This document shows, in pieces, positions 1 through 10,668 of a stretch of DNA of 64,000 bases. Both the position numbers and the translations under genes were made by a program. How positions within the stretch are numbered: the stretch's first letter is position 1; the number at the start of each line of letters is the position of its first letter. The notes beneath the pieces were generated by a model. That model searched no databases and had not been told where the DNA came from. It saw only the letters and a list, made by a program, of their open reading frames with translations. The stretch is from Gentiana macrophylla. Lineage: Eukaryota > Streptophyta > Magnoliopsida > Gentianales > Gentianaceae. Location of the stretch: positions 187,241,333 to 187,305,332 of the forward strand of contig CM047805.1 of NCBI GenBank assembly GCA_026214975.1, read 5' to 3'.

Positions 1-112
1 CCGAAAATCATCACCCCTAAATATCATCGAAAGAATCAATGAGAATCAAAAGAGGAGGTTGGCCAAGTTCACTACAGTTAGCTAATGACAGATTATCAGT
101 AAAACAAAATAG
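1..112 (-). pseudogene. LINE RNase H domain, 3' part (split from 6119-7265)
   Basis: This is the continuation of the LINE remnant at 6119-7265, displaced by the LTR element inserted between them. Read on the minus strand from the insertion point, the frame gives a segment with FTDNLSLAN, which fits the last catalytic Asp region of an RNase H fold, and reaches a stop near position 12-20. Removing the LTR element and one copy of the target duplication restores one uninterrupted frame. What is seen is frame continuity and the TDNL-type motif. Assignment to a plant L1-type LINE is by family knowledge. Confidence 0.7.
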
Positions 113-117
113 GTTCT

Positions 118-760
118 TGATACACCAGAAATTGCCCCGCTCCTATTATAATATTTTATCTTCCCAAATGAGATCGATCAACGGCCGGTCAAGTATGTCA
201 CCGCTCGCCATCGATTAAACCCGGTGATTATCGAGCCCTCCGCGACATGTATCGTGGGCGGACCCTGCACTGAGGCCCGCCTAACGAAGTTTATCAGTGA
301 CCTCGCCTATTTCGGCGAGCTTATCTATTGTGAAGATCACCGGGCTCGGCCTCTCGACCTCGATTCGTCTACCTCGGCTCGAGGCCTCGATCATCCGCTA
401 AGCCTCGTATCCGAGCCAATTATCTTAGCCACGCGACTTATCCTACTCGTTTGGCCTTAACCGTAAATACACACTAAGCCCTAAATGGGCTCATACCTAT
501 AAATAGGAGGTCTCCCTCCACCATAACTAACTCTCAAGATACCTAATACAACACTTGGCTCCACACAAAATAAGCCAACTCTTCCAATACCGAGAACTAC
601 GCGGGCTTGCGATCCTCTCTACTACAGTGCGTAGGCGACCTCCACGGCTCACTCACAACCACCCCAAACACCCTTCATTTGGCCGGAGAGCCACCACTGT
701 ACACCGAGAAATGATATCCTTCCGTTCGATAACATTGATGTACCATTCTTGGCATCATCA
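118..760 (+). repeat. 5' LTR of the LARD-like element
   Basis: 643 bp, starting TG and ending CA. It matches 5473-6113 along its whole length with scattered substitutions and single-base indels. A TATA-type promoter lies at 497-505. Confidence 0.92.
497..505 (+). promoter_or_regulatory. TATA box in 5' LTR
   Basis: CTATAAATA, conserved at the equivalent place in the 3' LTR (5855-5863). It is the likely start-site signal for the element transcript, with R beginning roughly 30 bp downstream. Confidence 0.65.
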
Positions 761-762
761 AA

Positions 763-780
763 TGGCTCCGTTACCGGGAA
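763..780 (+). other. Primer-binding site of the LARD-like element
   Basis: TGGCTCCGTTACCGGGAA directly follows the 5' LTR after a two-base spacer. It resembles the TGGCGCCGTTGCCGGGGA type of site known from plant Gypsy elements, with substitutions. Confidence 0.7.
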
Positions 781-1517
781 ATCGACATTTTCGTCACTTT
801 TCCGGTCAGATCCGAGTATTTCCGACGGCCTAAAACCACCCTTTTTTTTTTTGTTTTCCGGTCAAGTGTTCATCAAGATCTAATCGTTCTTCATCCAGAT
901 CTAAAAAAAAAAAAAAAAAAAAATTTATGGAACAGAAAGTTAAGGCCTTTCCCAGTGATTCATTTGCTGAAGTCTCGCCGGGAAAATGAAAGAAAAGCCA
1001 CGGCTAATATCCAAGCTGAAAAAGATACAGCTTTTCTTCAAAGATCAGATGTGTTTAGAGAAGTGGTCTAATATCAAGCTTTACGAATTCTCAAAGCTTG
1101 ATGAACAAAGGTTCGAACTGAAAGTGAAATCGAGATGTGGAATATAGCAAGTTCGTTTCCTCTGTGATTAAAAGAGGATAGCAACGGAGGTTTCTTCTTT
1201 CTAAAGCATCCAGCTGGCCCGGTTTGATTCCATTGCCGGAGAAGATGACCGGAGCCGGAGCTCGGTTGCCAAAGATTCGAGCTTCGAAACGAGCAAATAT
1301 TTTTCTGGTGGCCCCGAATTCCGGAACCCATTACCAGGTGATTTTTTTTTTATGCGGTCAATAATCTTGATTTGCTTATTTTCATTCCCAGCAACACATG
1401 ATGAAAGCTCTGTGGTGGGAGGTCATTGACTCTGTATGTGAAAGGGAGCAGCACCAACTTTTACCAACTCTGTATGTGTGCGGCATCATCCAGGAAAAAT
1501 CTAATAATAGGCTAATA
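781..1517 (+). other. LARD interior, leader-side segment without recognisable genes
   Basis: Mixed-composition DNA with a poly(T) tract near 841 and a poly(A) tract near 903-923. The sequence around 925-1340 has a less AT-rich, coding-like texture but no frame stays open with a recognisable domain. It could be captured host sequence; I cannot name a source. Confidence 0.4.
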
Positions 1518-1523
1518 GCAAGG

Positions 1524-1587
<64 letters not shown>

Positions 1588-1680
1588 TGGCCATATATAT
1601 ATATGTGTTATCTCTGGAAAGTGGCAGCCAAAATGGATTTTCGGACTTACAGAATTCCGGCGAGCCCACCTGCAGTGCGC

Positions 1681-1718
<38 letters not shown>
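1518..1718. repeat. (AT)n microsatellite and poly(A) tract
   Basis: An (AT)n run covers about 1518-1585 with a second short run at 1594-1604. A pure poly(A) run of about 37 bases follows at 1682-1718. Both lie inside the LARD-like element. Confidence 0.85.
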
Positions 1719-1720
<2 letters not shown>

Positions 1721-1889
1721 AGTAGGGGTGTACCCCCTCATCTTAGTACTTGTGTTTTAATTGGGAAAATTAAAACTTTTCCAGAGATCAAATGAAATTG
1801 TTTTTACAAAGTTTGGAATCAGGAGTATGTGTACATACTCTTTCGGTGCTTGCATTTTTATTGCGAAATAGACAGACTTGTTGAATAGG

Positions 1890-2654
1890 TCTAGCGCATG
1901 ACCTCAATCATTTTAGAGTCCGCTCGACGGTTCAAAGCCCTCGCGCCAACTACATGGAACACCGCCCTCGTTAACCATTGGGGTGCGCTTCAACGGTTCA
2001 AAGTGCATCGCTCCGTAGTTTTCTTCGCCATGGATATACTCTCATATCGGTCTTGCCGAAAAAGCGGTAATCGAATGATACCAAGACCGATCTTGCTTCG
2101 CCACCAACAATTTTTTTTACAATGACGGACTTCTAGTGTTCCTCGAGAATCATCGCAACTCGATCATCAACGGCTTGATTCAGCGACGCCAAGAACGACT
2201 CACTTTTGTGACCTCGACAACAACTCACATTTGTGATCTCGGTGACTTCCTCAATTGAAATACATTTCTCAAATGTCACCGCGCCGCTTAAGTTCTAACA
2301 CACGACGCCTCGACTTTCAAGCAAGTTTTACTACCCGTAGATGACTTCTTCCTCGCGTTTTTACTTCGTTTGATAATTCGATTTGAGCTTCGCCATGGAT
2401 ATCTTTTTTATCATAGGCGAAGTCCCTGGTATTTGGGGTCGCTTTGATGTACGGCGCACCACCTCACCGCTTTAGCTTCTTCTCACCAAGGGTTTGACGA
2501 AGACCTCCTGGCGGATCGCATATCAACTCACGGCTTGGTCTCGCGAGCGACTCCCAAGTTCTCATCTCACAATCATATGAAGATGGCTCTTCGCAACACA
2601 ACAAGGAAGAAGCCCTCGCCATAAAGCAAAGAAAGCCGGTGTCCTCGACATCGC
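1890..2654 (+). other. LARD interior, no gene seen
   Basis: GC-richer sequence with recurring short words such as CTCGAC, CGACGG and CTTCGCC, a texture like the LTRs and the downstream array. No frame stays open with a recognisable domain. Confidence 0.4.
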
Positions 2655-2935
2655 ATCTCAAGTCGCAGCCGACCGTAACAGCTCCTCGCGCATATCTCGG
2701 GACGCCTACGTCGCGGCACTCAACATGTCGACCTCGGTCGAGACCAACGAGCACGGGCGATTCACATCGAAGCTCTCAAGCGCAGCCGGCGGCGACCGTA
2801 ACGACTCCTCGCGCATAGCCGGGACGCTATCATCGCGGCACCTCAACATGTCGACTTCGGGTCGGACCAACGAGCACGGACGATTCACATCGCAAGCTCT
2901 CAAGCCGCAAAGGCGATCGTAATGCGACCTTTGCG
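2655..2935 (+). repeat. Tandem repeat, about 123-bp unit, 2.3 copies
   Basis: Two adjacent units (about 2660-2780 and 2782-2904) share blocks such as CTCCTCGCGCATA, CAACATGTCGAC and CGAGCACGG. A degenerate third start follows to about 2935. It lies just upstream of the 37-unit array. Confidence 0.75.
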
Positions 2936-3009
2936 GCATATCGACGTTCTATATCGTGCATTTCAAACCGCTTGCTACTAGCGTATATATCGAACGGCTC
3001 TTATAGCAC

Positions 3010-5235
3010 ATCTCTTATAAGCCCGATCTATCTCGGCATCATTATTTCGAACTTCGCCATTCGGCGAGCCTTCTCTCTTATAAGCCCGATCTATCTCGGC
3101 ATTATTATTTCGGAGTTCGCCATTCGGCGAACATCTCTTTTAAGTCCGATCTATCTCGGCATCATTATTTCGAACTCGCCATTCGGGCGAGCCTTCTCTT
3201 ATAAGCCCGATCTATCTCGGCATTATTATTTTGGAACTCGCCGCCGGCGAGCCTTCTTATAAGCCCGATCTATCTCGGCATTATTATTTCGGAGTTCGCC
3301 ATTCGCGAACATCTCTTATAAGTCCGATCTATCTCGGCATCATTATTTTGGAACTCGCCATTCGGCGAGCCTTCTCTTATAAGTCTATCTCGGCATCATT
3401 ATTTTGGAACTCGCCATTCGGCGAGCCTTCTCTTATAAGTCCGATCTATCTCGGCATCATTATTTTGGAACTCGCCATTCGGCGAGCCTTCTCTTATAAG
3501 CCCGATCTATCTCGGCATTATTATTTCGGAGTTCGCCATTCGCGAACATCTCTTATAAGTCCGATCTATCTCGGCATCATTATTTTGAACTCGCCATTCG
3601 GGCGAGTCTTCTTATAAGCCCGATCTATCTCGGCATTATTATTTTGGAACTCGCTTTCGCGAGCCTTCTCTTATAAGCCCGATCTATCTCGGCATTATTA
3701 TTTCGGAGTTCGCCATTCGCGAACATCTCTTATAAGTCCGATCTATCTCGGCATCATTATTTTGGAACTTCGCCATTCGTGAGCCAGCCTTCTTATAAGT
3801 CCGATCTATCTCGGCATCATTATTTTGGAACTCGCCATTCGGGCGAGCCTTCTTCTATAAGCCCGATCTATCTCGGCATTATTATTTCGGAGTTTCGCCA
3901 TTCGCGAACATCTCTTATAAGTTCGATCTATCTCGGCATCATTATTTCGAACTCGCCATTCGGCGAGCCTTCTCTTATAAGCCCGATCTATCTCGGCATT
4001 ATTATTTTGGAACTCGCTTTGGCGGCGAGCCTCTCTTATAAGCCCGATCTATCTCGGCATTATTATTTCGGAGTTTCGCCATTCGCGAACATCTCTTATA
4101 AGTCCGATCTATCTCGGCATCATTATTTTGGAACTCGCCATTCGGGCGAGCCTTCTTATAAGTCCGATCTATCTCGGCATCATTATTTTGGAACTCGCCA
4201 TTCGGCGAGCCTTTTCTTATAAGCCCGATCTATCTCGGCATTATTATTTCGGAGTTCGCCATTCGCGAACATCTCTTATAAGTCCGATCTATCTCGGCAT
4301 CATTATTTGAACTCGCCATTCGGGCGAGCCTTCTCTATAAGCCCGATCTATCTCGGCATTATTATTTTGGAACTTCGCTTTCGGCGAGCCTTCTCTTATA
4401 AGCCCGATCTATCTCGGCATTATTATTTCGGAGTTCGCCATTCGGCGAACATCTCTTATAAGTCCGATCTATCTCGGCATCATTATTTTGGAACTCGCCA
4501 TTCGGCGAGCCTTCTCTTATAAGTCCGATCTATCTCGGCATCATTATTTTGGAACTCGCCATTCGGCGAGCCTTCTCTTATAAGTCCGATCTATCTCGGC
4601 ATCATTATTTTGGAACTCGCCATTCGGCGAGCCTTCTCTTATAAGCCCGATCTATCTCGGCATTATTATTTCGGAGTTCGCCATTCGGCGAACATCTCTT
4701 ATAAGTCCGATCTATCTCGGCATCATTATTTTGGAACTCGCCATTCGGCGAGCCTTCTCTTATAAGTCCGATCTATCTCGGCATCATTATTTTGGAACTC
4801 GCCATTCGCGAGCCTTCTTCTTATAAGCCCGATCTATCTCGGCATTATTATTTCGGAGTTCGCCATTCGGCGAACATCTCTTATAAGTCCGATCTATCTC
4901 GGCATCATTATTTTGGAACTCGCCATTCGGCGAGCCTTCTCTTATAAGCCCGATCTATCTCGGCATGATTATCTCGGAGTTCGCCATTCGGCGAACATCT
5001 CTTATAAGTCCGATCTATCTCGGCATCATTATTTTGGAACTCGCCATTCGGCGAGCCTTCTCTTATAAGCCCGATCTATCTCGGCATTATTATTTTGGAA
5101 CTCGCCATTCGGCGAGCCTTCTCTTATAAGTCCGATCTATCTCGGCATCATTATTTTGGAACTTCGCCATTCGGGCGAGCCTTCTTATAAGTCCGATCTA
5201 TCTCGGCATTATTATTGTGGAACTCGCCAATCAGT
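3010..5235 (+). repeat. Minisatellite array, about 37 units of 57-61 bp, two unit types with hairpins
   Basis: The core CTATCTCGG occurs 37 times at about 60-bp spacing. Type A units carry CATCATTATTTTGGAACTCG and the stem CTCGCC-ATTC-GGCGAG. Type B units carry CATTATTATTTCGGAGTTCG and the stem GTTCGCC-ATTC-GGCGAAC. Both also contain CCGATCTATCTCGG, which can fold with CCGA/TCGG arms. Types A and B are interspersed, often alternating. Small indels sit mostly at runs of G or C in the stem. The array lies wholly within the LTR retrotransposon. Confidence 0.93.
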
Positions 5236-5472
5236 GGGCACTTCTTGCAAACCCGACTTCAGTCGACATTGCATTTGCACGGGGGCCTTTACATGCGAAG
5301 TCAATGCATTATATTATTATATGGCCTACTCTTCTACAGCAAGGCAAAGAGGAAAGACGACGCGCCGCGACAGTCAACTCGCAGGACAATTTCCTTGCAT
5401 ATAATCCAGAATTTATTTGCTCTATCCCTTTCGCTTCAAGAGAATCGCTCAAGGCACAGAGCAGGGGGCCTT

Positions 5473-6113
5473 TGATACACCAGAAATTGCCCCGCTCCTA
5501 TTATAATATTTTATCTTCCCAGCGAGATCAGTCAACGGCCGGTCAAGTATGTCACCGCCGCCGCCATCGATTAAACCGGTGATTATCGAGCCCCTCCGTG
5601 ACATGTATCGGTAAGCGGACCCTGCACTGCGGGCCCGCCCAACGAAGTTTATCGGTGACCTCGCCTATTTCGGGCGAGCTTATCTATTGTGAAGATCACC
5701 GGCTCGGCCTCTCGACCTCGATTCGCCTACCTCGGCTCGAGGCCTCGATCATCCGCTAAGCCTCTCGATCCGAGCCCATTATCTTAGCCACGCGACTTAT
5801 CCTACTCGCTTGGCCTTAACCGTAAATACACACTAAGCCCTAAATGGGCTCATACTATAAATAGGAGGTCTCCTCCACCATAACTAACTCTCAAGATATC
5901 CAATACAACACTTGGCTCCACACAAAATAAGCCAACTCTTCCAATACCGAGAACTACGCGTGGCTTGATCCTCTCTACAGAGGCACGAGGCGACCTCCAC
6001 GGCTCACCTCAACCACCCCAAACACCTCCATTTGGCCGGAGAGCCACCACCGTACACCGAGAAATGATATCCTTCCGTTCGATAACATTGATGTACCATT
6101 CTTGGCATCATCA
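5473..6113 (+). repeat. 3' LTR of the LARD-like element
   Basis: 641 bp copy of 118-760, TG...CA, with a TATA box CTATAAATA at 5855-5863. It is followed directly by the target duplication GTTCT at 6114-6118. Confidence 0.92.
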
Positions 6114-6118
6114 GTTCT

Positions 6119-7265
6119 TAATTCCCATAGCATGACTTCTACTAAGACACCAACGTAAAGCTTGAGCCTCCGCTGCGAAGACGGAACTAGAAACCGATCT
6201 CGGGGACGCCCAAGCCTCAAATATCGTACCATCCTCCCGGAAAAGAGCTGCTCCATAGCCAGCAAGGCAAGAATCCGGCTTCCAGGCTGCATCGACATAG
6301 GTCCTAACCACATCTGGAGTTGGGTCTGTACGCTGCAAGACAAGAGAGGAGGAAATAATATTATAATTTATCCTCTCCTCTTGATGTGCCTGCTCAAAGT
6401 CTAACCATGCCTCATTAGCATATTTTGCAGTATCATCCGGGGACCAAAACAACGATCGATTTGAAATATCTGTTACAACGAGTCTTTCAAATGAACCATA
6501 AGATGAAACAAGAAAATTTTATTCGGTCATTCAACACCCTACGGAGTGTTTAACCGATATCACATCCCACCAATGACTAACCGAGGCATTCGTGCCAAAA
6601 ATCATCCCCAGAAATACCTGCAAATTTCTAAACCATTTGCGCAAATTGACAAGTAATGAAAATGTGATCAATAGACTCCAAATTTTCTCCACATGCCGAA
6701 CACATTAAATTATCAAAACCAAATTGTTTATGAAGCGCCTCAAGTAGGTAGAATGTGTCTAAATAGCTTCCAAAGGAAATACTTTATTTTTGGAGGTAGT
6801 GATAAAGCCCAAATTCTCTTCCAGAATTTTTATTAAAATCATTACCACACACATGTAACGATTGTAATGGGTAATCAATCTTTGTTGGAGACAAGCATCG
6901 TAAAGCTGTCTTAGTAACAAAGTCTCCACATTTGAAAAAACACAAACCCTCTTATCCGGAGTGTCTTTTAGACTTATTGGCATTTTAATTATTTGATTTA
7001 CATCTACTTGCCAAAATGACTCCGATAACTTAGCCTTGTTCCAAGTGTTGTTAGATAAGTAGTCACTAACCAAAGCATCCCTATTGTGAGAAGAAACAAA
7101 AGAAATAGGCAAAAAAAAAAAAGCGGGATTTTGAATAATCCAAGGGTCCTTCCAAGCTTTTATAGACTTTCCATTATCGACTATAAAACAAGTATTATTT
7201 TTTAGGAAATTTTGAGCCGACATCAAGCTCTTCCAAAAAAACCAAAATAACAAATAATTAAACAA
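6119..7265 (-). pseudogene. LINE remnant: RT C-terminus, zf-RVT, RNase H (RVT_3)
   Basis: On the minus strand, 7265-6759 encodes the end of a plant L1-type reverse transcriptase region (WKSLM..., DNGKSIKAWKDPWI). Near 6740-6640 there is a zf-RVT zinc motif (CSACGEN...DHIFITC). From 6452 to 6114 an RNase H domain follows with the catalytic-type segments YVDAAW and AEAQALRW; the last Asp segment lies beyond the LTR insertion at 1-112. The three parts are in different frames with stops between them, so the element is dead. It is cut off near 7265 with no N-terminal endonuclease or RT core, as in 5'-truncated LINEs. The 3' end lies at or beyond the left edge. Confidence 0.8.
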
Positions 7266-7864
7266 GTAGAATAAAATAAGTGAGATAATATATTACATCT
7301 ACATATATACTTGGAGACTATCCAAGATTGCTCAGTAAAACAAATATTGGAATTTGATTCCAAAGACTATGAGCACTTGCAGCATATACTCTTCAAAAAC
7401 TGTATTTTAGAGATTTTAAATGAAAAAAGAACCATACATAAGATACTTTATTTTTCACTGTAAAATACAGAGTCTGTAAATTTTCCTTTATATCTACAGT
7501 ATTTATCCAGATTCTGTAAATTTTCTATTATATTTACCGTACTTTGTAAAATAAAGAATCTGATGATTTCATCTTAAATAGAGATTCTGTAAACTAAAAA
7601 AATTCGTATTTAATCTGTAAAATAGAGTATATATTTAGAAAGATCGATGACGCTCTCTAAAGGCCAACAAAATAGGCCGAGTTCATAAATTTCATGTTTA
7701 TTTTTGTGATATATACAGAGAGAGATCTGTTTAGGTAAGAACCTAAAAAGACATAGAATTTAGAAAGACATGCATCTAGAATTTAGCATTAAAAAGAAGA
7801 TTGAACAAAATTGGATTGTGGAAATAAAACCACCAACAAAATCATTCTAAAATTGAAAATTTAC
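7266..7864. other. AT-rich intergenic DNA, nothing recognised
   Basis: It includes loose repeats of a TCTGTAAATTTTC-like word around 7465-7620. No open frame or RNA gene is seen. Confidence 0.4.
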
Positions 7865-8137
7865 ATCCATTCCATAAAAAAGTGTCCATTTTTGTGGTGT
7901 ACACAGATTAATAAAACAATTAATATGTTGTATTTTAAGTAGTGATTAACATATATGTCCCTGTCATATAATAAATGTTATTTTGGAACATGAAATGAAT
8001 ATATAAACATTAAATGCTAAGATAGGGATATGTTTGGAAAAAATATATTAAATGATGTATTGGTTTTCTAAATAAATATTTTTTATGGGACAACTCATTG
8101 TAAGAAAATAGATATTTTTTATGGAACGGAGGTAGTA
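7865..8137. mobile_element. Stowaway-like MITE, copy 1
   Basis: The sequence is colinear with 59597-59850, sharing ATAAAAAA(G)TGTCCA, TAATATGTTG, GATAGGGATATGTTTGGAAAA and GATTTTCTAAATAAA-type blocks. The right end reads TATGGAACGGAGGTAGTA, a typical Stowaway-like end, and the left end has the inverted counterpart TTCCATAAAAAA. Confidence 0.65.
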
Positions 8138-8629
8138 CCCACCTGCAATATATTTCCAACAGAGAATAAAAAGTTGGAAATTTTTGGAAGAATGAAGGGT
8201 GAGAAAAAGAAACAAATAATGATCTTCATGAAAAGTTGGGAAGAATGAAGGGCTTTGGGGGTTTAAATAGTTGCACCTGAATGATCTGGATCGTTGGTTA
8301 TACAATACATGATCGACGGTCAATATGGATTATTTTATTTGAGCGAGGATTGTGTTTCTTTTGTGAAAGAAAATGTATGGTGTTGTTAATGAACATAGAT
8401 GCTCGGTCACGAAAAAATTCACGTTCAACTCGTTAATTTGTTTAGCTTAACAAACTTAGTAATTTTGAGCAAGATTATAAGTTCATTTTCTAAACGAAAA
8501 ACTCGAGAATACTCATGAACATTTGATTTTTTTCACGAACTTTCTTATATAAACAAACCAATGTACAACCTAACGCTAATACAACTAAGCCATATCTATT
8601 CATCTAATAAATACCTAGAGTAATTTTAT

Positions 8630-8811
8630 CAATGACGGAGCCATGGATTTATCGTTGGATGGGCTAGTGTGACAATTCATGTACGGTCGGGTGAGCTATA
8701 TTAAAATAATTGATTGTACCGAATTGAATTATATAGGTTTTTTTTTGTGTACCAAAAATAATAACCAGGTGTGCTTAGCCATCCTAAACCCTTAACATGG
8801 TTCCGTCTTTG
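8630..8811. mobile_element. hAT-type MITE, 182 bp
   Basis: Terminal inverted repeats CAATGACGGAGCCATG and, inverted, CAAAGACGGAACCATG match at 14 of 16 positions. The flanking 8-bp duplications AATTTTAT (8622-8629) and AATTTGAT (8812-8819) match at 7 of 8. The 8-bp duplication and CA ends fit hAT. Confidence 0.65.
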
Positions 8812-8942
8812 AATTTGATAAAATGTTTATAAAGTTCTCCCGATTCTATTCCTGCATATAAAGATATCAGGCTTATAGCAACATTTTCAAAACATTTAGC
8901 CTAAACGACTAAAAAAATCATGACTCTGTCCTTTTTAACTCT

Positions 8943-8943
8943 T

Positions 8944-8981
<38 letters not shown>
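8943..8981. repeat. (CA)n microsatellite
   Basis: About 18 CA dinucleotides in a row. Confidence 0.9.
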
Positions 8982-8983
<2 letters not shown>

Positions 8984-9017
8984 TCTTAGTCTCTTCTATT
9001 CCTGCATATAAATTATA

Positions 9018-9045
9018 CTAGTGTAATGAAAGCCGTGCAAGGCAC
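9018..9045 (-). mobile_element. Candidate Helitron 3' terminus
   Basis: On minus there is a perfect stem GCCGTGC/GCACGGC with a 3-base loop, then about ten bases, then CTAG followed by T. Hairpin plus CTRR inserted before T is the Helitron 3' signature. The matching 5' TC end is not identified, so the length is unknown. Confidence 0.45.
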
Positions 9046-9480
9046 GGCTACCTATTGCAGTATTATACCCGACGGATTAGAAGACATGTGGACTTTGTAT
9101 GTGTTTAATCTACGTGTGGCATAACAATGTACAAGAATAATAAGCTTTGACAGCAACAATAATATTGTATGTCCCAGAGCAGAAACGTAAACAAAGGTAC
9201 CAGTATCATAACCGGCTATCGATATTACAAACACCTTGGAGTGCGTTACAAAAAACTGTACAATATATACACGAAAACATGTTCTTTCCTGAAGCACAAG
9301 ATGCCTGATCACAACTATTGTGTTACATTTGATAGGTCTTGGGCGAAAAGCAAAAGTCCAGAACAAAACTAACCCGAGTAAGGGTTGTAGTTTTCCATAT
9401 TATAAAGCCATGGTTCTAATATGTAAAAGAACCCTTTTCTGAAATTAGAGCGCAAGAGTTCATAGCACAATTATTACTAC

Positions 9481-9636
9481 CAGGAGCGGATGTACATTGA
9501 GTGTAGGGGGGCAAGCGCCCTCCGGATCCGGAAAAAAACACTATTATGTATGTTGTGTCTTTTTTTTGCCCCCCTAAAAAATTTACACTCGCCCATAGTA
9601 TCTTCCCCCTTACCCGGGATCTTGCGTCCGCCCCTG
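9481..9636. mobile_element. hAT-type MITE, 156 bp
   Basis: Ends are CAGGAGCGGA on the left and, inverted from the right, CAGGGGCGGACGCA. The exact 8-bp target duplication ATTACTAC lies at 9473-9480 and 9637-9644. There is no coding capacity. Confidence 0.88.
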
Positions 9637-9649
9637 ATTACTACCAAGG

Positions 9650-10668
9650 TTTCATATGGCTGGATCTCAAAAGATTTCACAGGGCATATGTTTGTTTCTC
9701 CTTCCCTTTAACCTTCTTCATTGGGCTTTGAAGAATTTCAGATTTGTGAAATGAGTGTTTTCAGCATCGGTTGGTGTTGTTAAACTTGGTGGTAAGACTG
9801 CAACAAGTTTATCAGCACACACTTCGGTGAAAAAAAAGGCTTCTCTTGGGACTTTTGAGCAGTGTTCTAAAAATCGACTTGGGCGATCGCCTAGGCGCCG
9901 CCTAGGCCCCGGGCGACCCGGGCATCTCGACTATGCCCTAGACGATCTCATCTGGGCGACAGGGTGCTAGGCAATTTTATGGGCGCTTCTGGGCGCTATA
10001 TATATATATATATAAACTAGAAAAAAAATCATTTCTTTCAAAAAAGAACAAAACACCCGCCCCTCCCCTTTTTCTCTCCCCCTCACCCGACAATCCCTCC
10101 TCCCCAGTCTTTGGCTAGTCTTTTCTTTTGAGTTTTGACACATTTTTACTTGATTTTCATGTTTTATGATCATATGATGTAATATTTATATTGGACAAGC
10201 ATTATTATTACAAAAAAATAAATATAAAAAAAAAAACCGAAATCGCCTGGTCGCACCGACTTCGCCTAGCGAATTTTAGAACACTGCTTTAGAGGCTGTA
10301 GAAGACGTTCTATGATAACAGATGCATTTGCGATTTCCTCAATAGCTAGCTTTGTTTTGGACTGAAAAACTGCATCTCTTTTTCACCAAGCTAAGAGGCG
10401 GGAGGTGATGGGTCCACACCATCAGAGAAGAGGAATTGCCTTCAATACTCGTTGTTGTTGCAATTTCTTCGTCAGTATACAATTTTACGATAGGGCAACT
10501 TTTTCCAGCATTCCCTCGGAATGTTTTTTCAAGATTCTTCACGACGGGCTTTTTGTTGATTCTTATTTCAATTCCATCCGTCAATGGAGTGTTGTGCGTA
10601 GGGAAGATAAGAGCACATGTATACATGGTGTAAGTTCCATGTAAAAAAAAAAACATGAGATTGAACAA
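9650..10668 (-). pseudogene. Unrecognised coding-like remnant split by a MITE
   Basis: Minus-strand reading shows two coding-like stretches either side of the MITE at 9860-10286. One lies around 10290-10668 (segments such as EEIATTTS, AIEEIANASVIIERLLQ). The other lies around 9690-9855 (segments such as AFFFTEVCADKLVAV and NTHFTNLKFF, then a stop). The frames do not join without shifts. I do not recognise the family. It may be an old gene fragment, or the resemblance to coding DNA may be chance. Confidence 0.25.
9860..10286. mobile_element. hAT-type MITE, 427 bp, palindrome-rich
   Basis: Terminal inverted repeats CAGTGTTCTAAAAATCG and, inverted, CAGTGTTCTAAAATTCG lie at the two ends. The 8-bp duplications CTTTTGAG (9852-9859) and CTTTAGAG (10287-10294) match at 7 of 8. 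The interior is rich in CGCCTAGGCG-type palindromes, an (AT)n run and poly(A). Confidence 0.85.

Larger units (their letters stand above)
118..6113 (+). mobile_element. Complete non-autonomous LTR retrotransposon (LARD-like), Gypsy-type PBS
   Basis: Two near-identical LTRs (118-760 and 5473-6113) begin TGATACACC and end GGCATCATCA. The whole element is flanked by the 5-bp target duplication GTTCT at 113-117 and 6114-6118. A primer-binding site TGGCTCCGTTACCGGGAA lies at 763-780, two bases inside the 5' LTR, and a purine-rich tract AGCAGGGGGCCTT precedes the 3' LTR. The 4.7 kb interior has no gag, protease, integrase or reverse transcriptase that I can recognise; it holds simple repeats, a 123-bp duplication and a 37-unit tandem array. 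It therefore needs proteins from another element, as LARD-type elements do. The PBS resembles the tRNA-Asp-like site of some plant Gypsy elements, so the helper was probably Gypsy-type (inference). Confidence 0.9.

Noticed and set aside
1382..1741. 119-residue open frame with poly-Phe and Tyr-Ile runs
   Set aside because: It is made of the poly(A) and (AT)n tracts read on minus.
3010..5235. CRISPR-like regular repeat array
   Set aside because: Units are head-to-tail without unique spacers, and this is plant nuclear DNA inside an LTR element.
2972..5404. Long open frames across the minisatellite giving repeated LISPIYLGIIILELAIRRAF-type peptides
   Set aside because: The unit is about 60 bp and has no stop in some frames, so openness is automatic. 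Unit lengths of 57-61 bp break the frame often, and there is no start context or known protein.
8400..8580. Repeated CTCGTTCA / CACGAAC-type text as a MITE
   Set aside because: It resembles common dispersed plant repeats, but no inverted ends or target duplication could be set.
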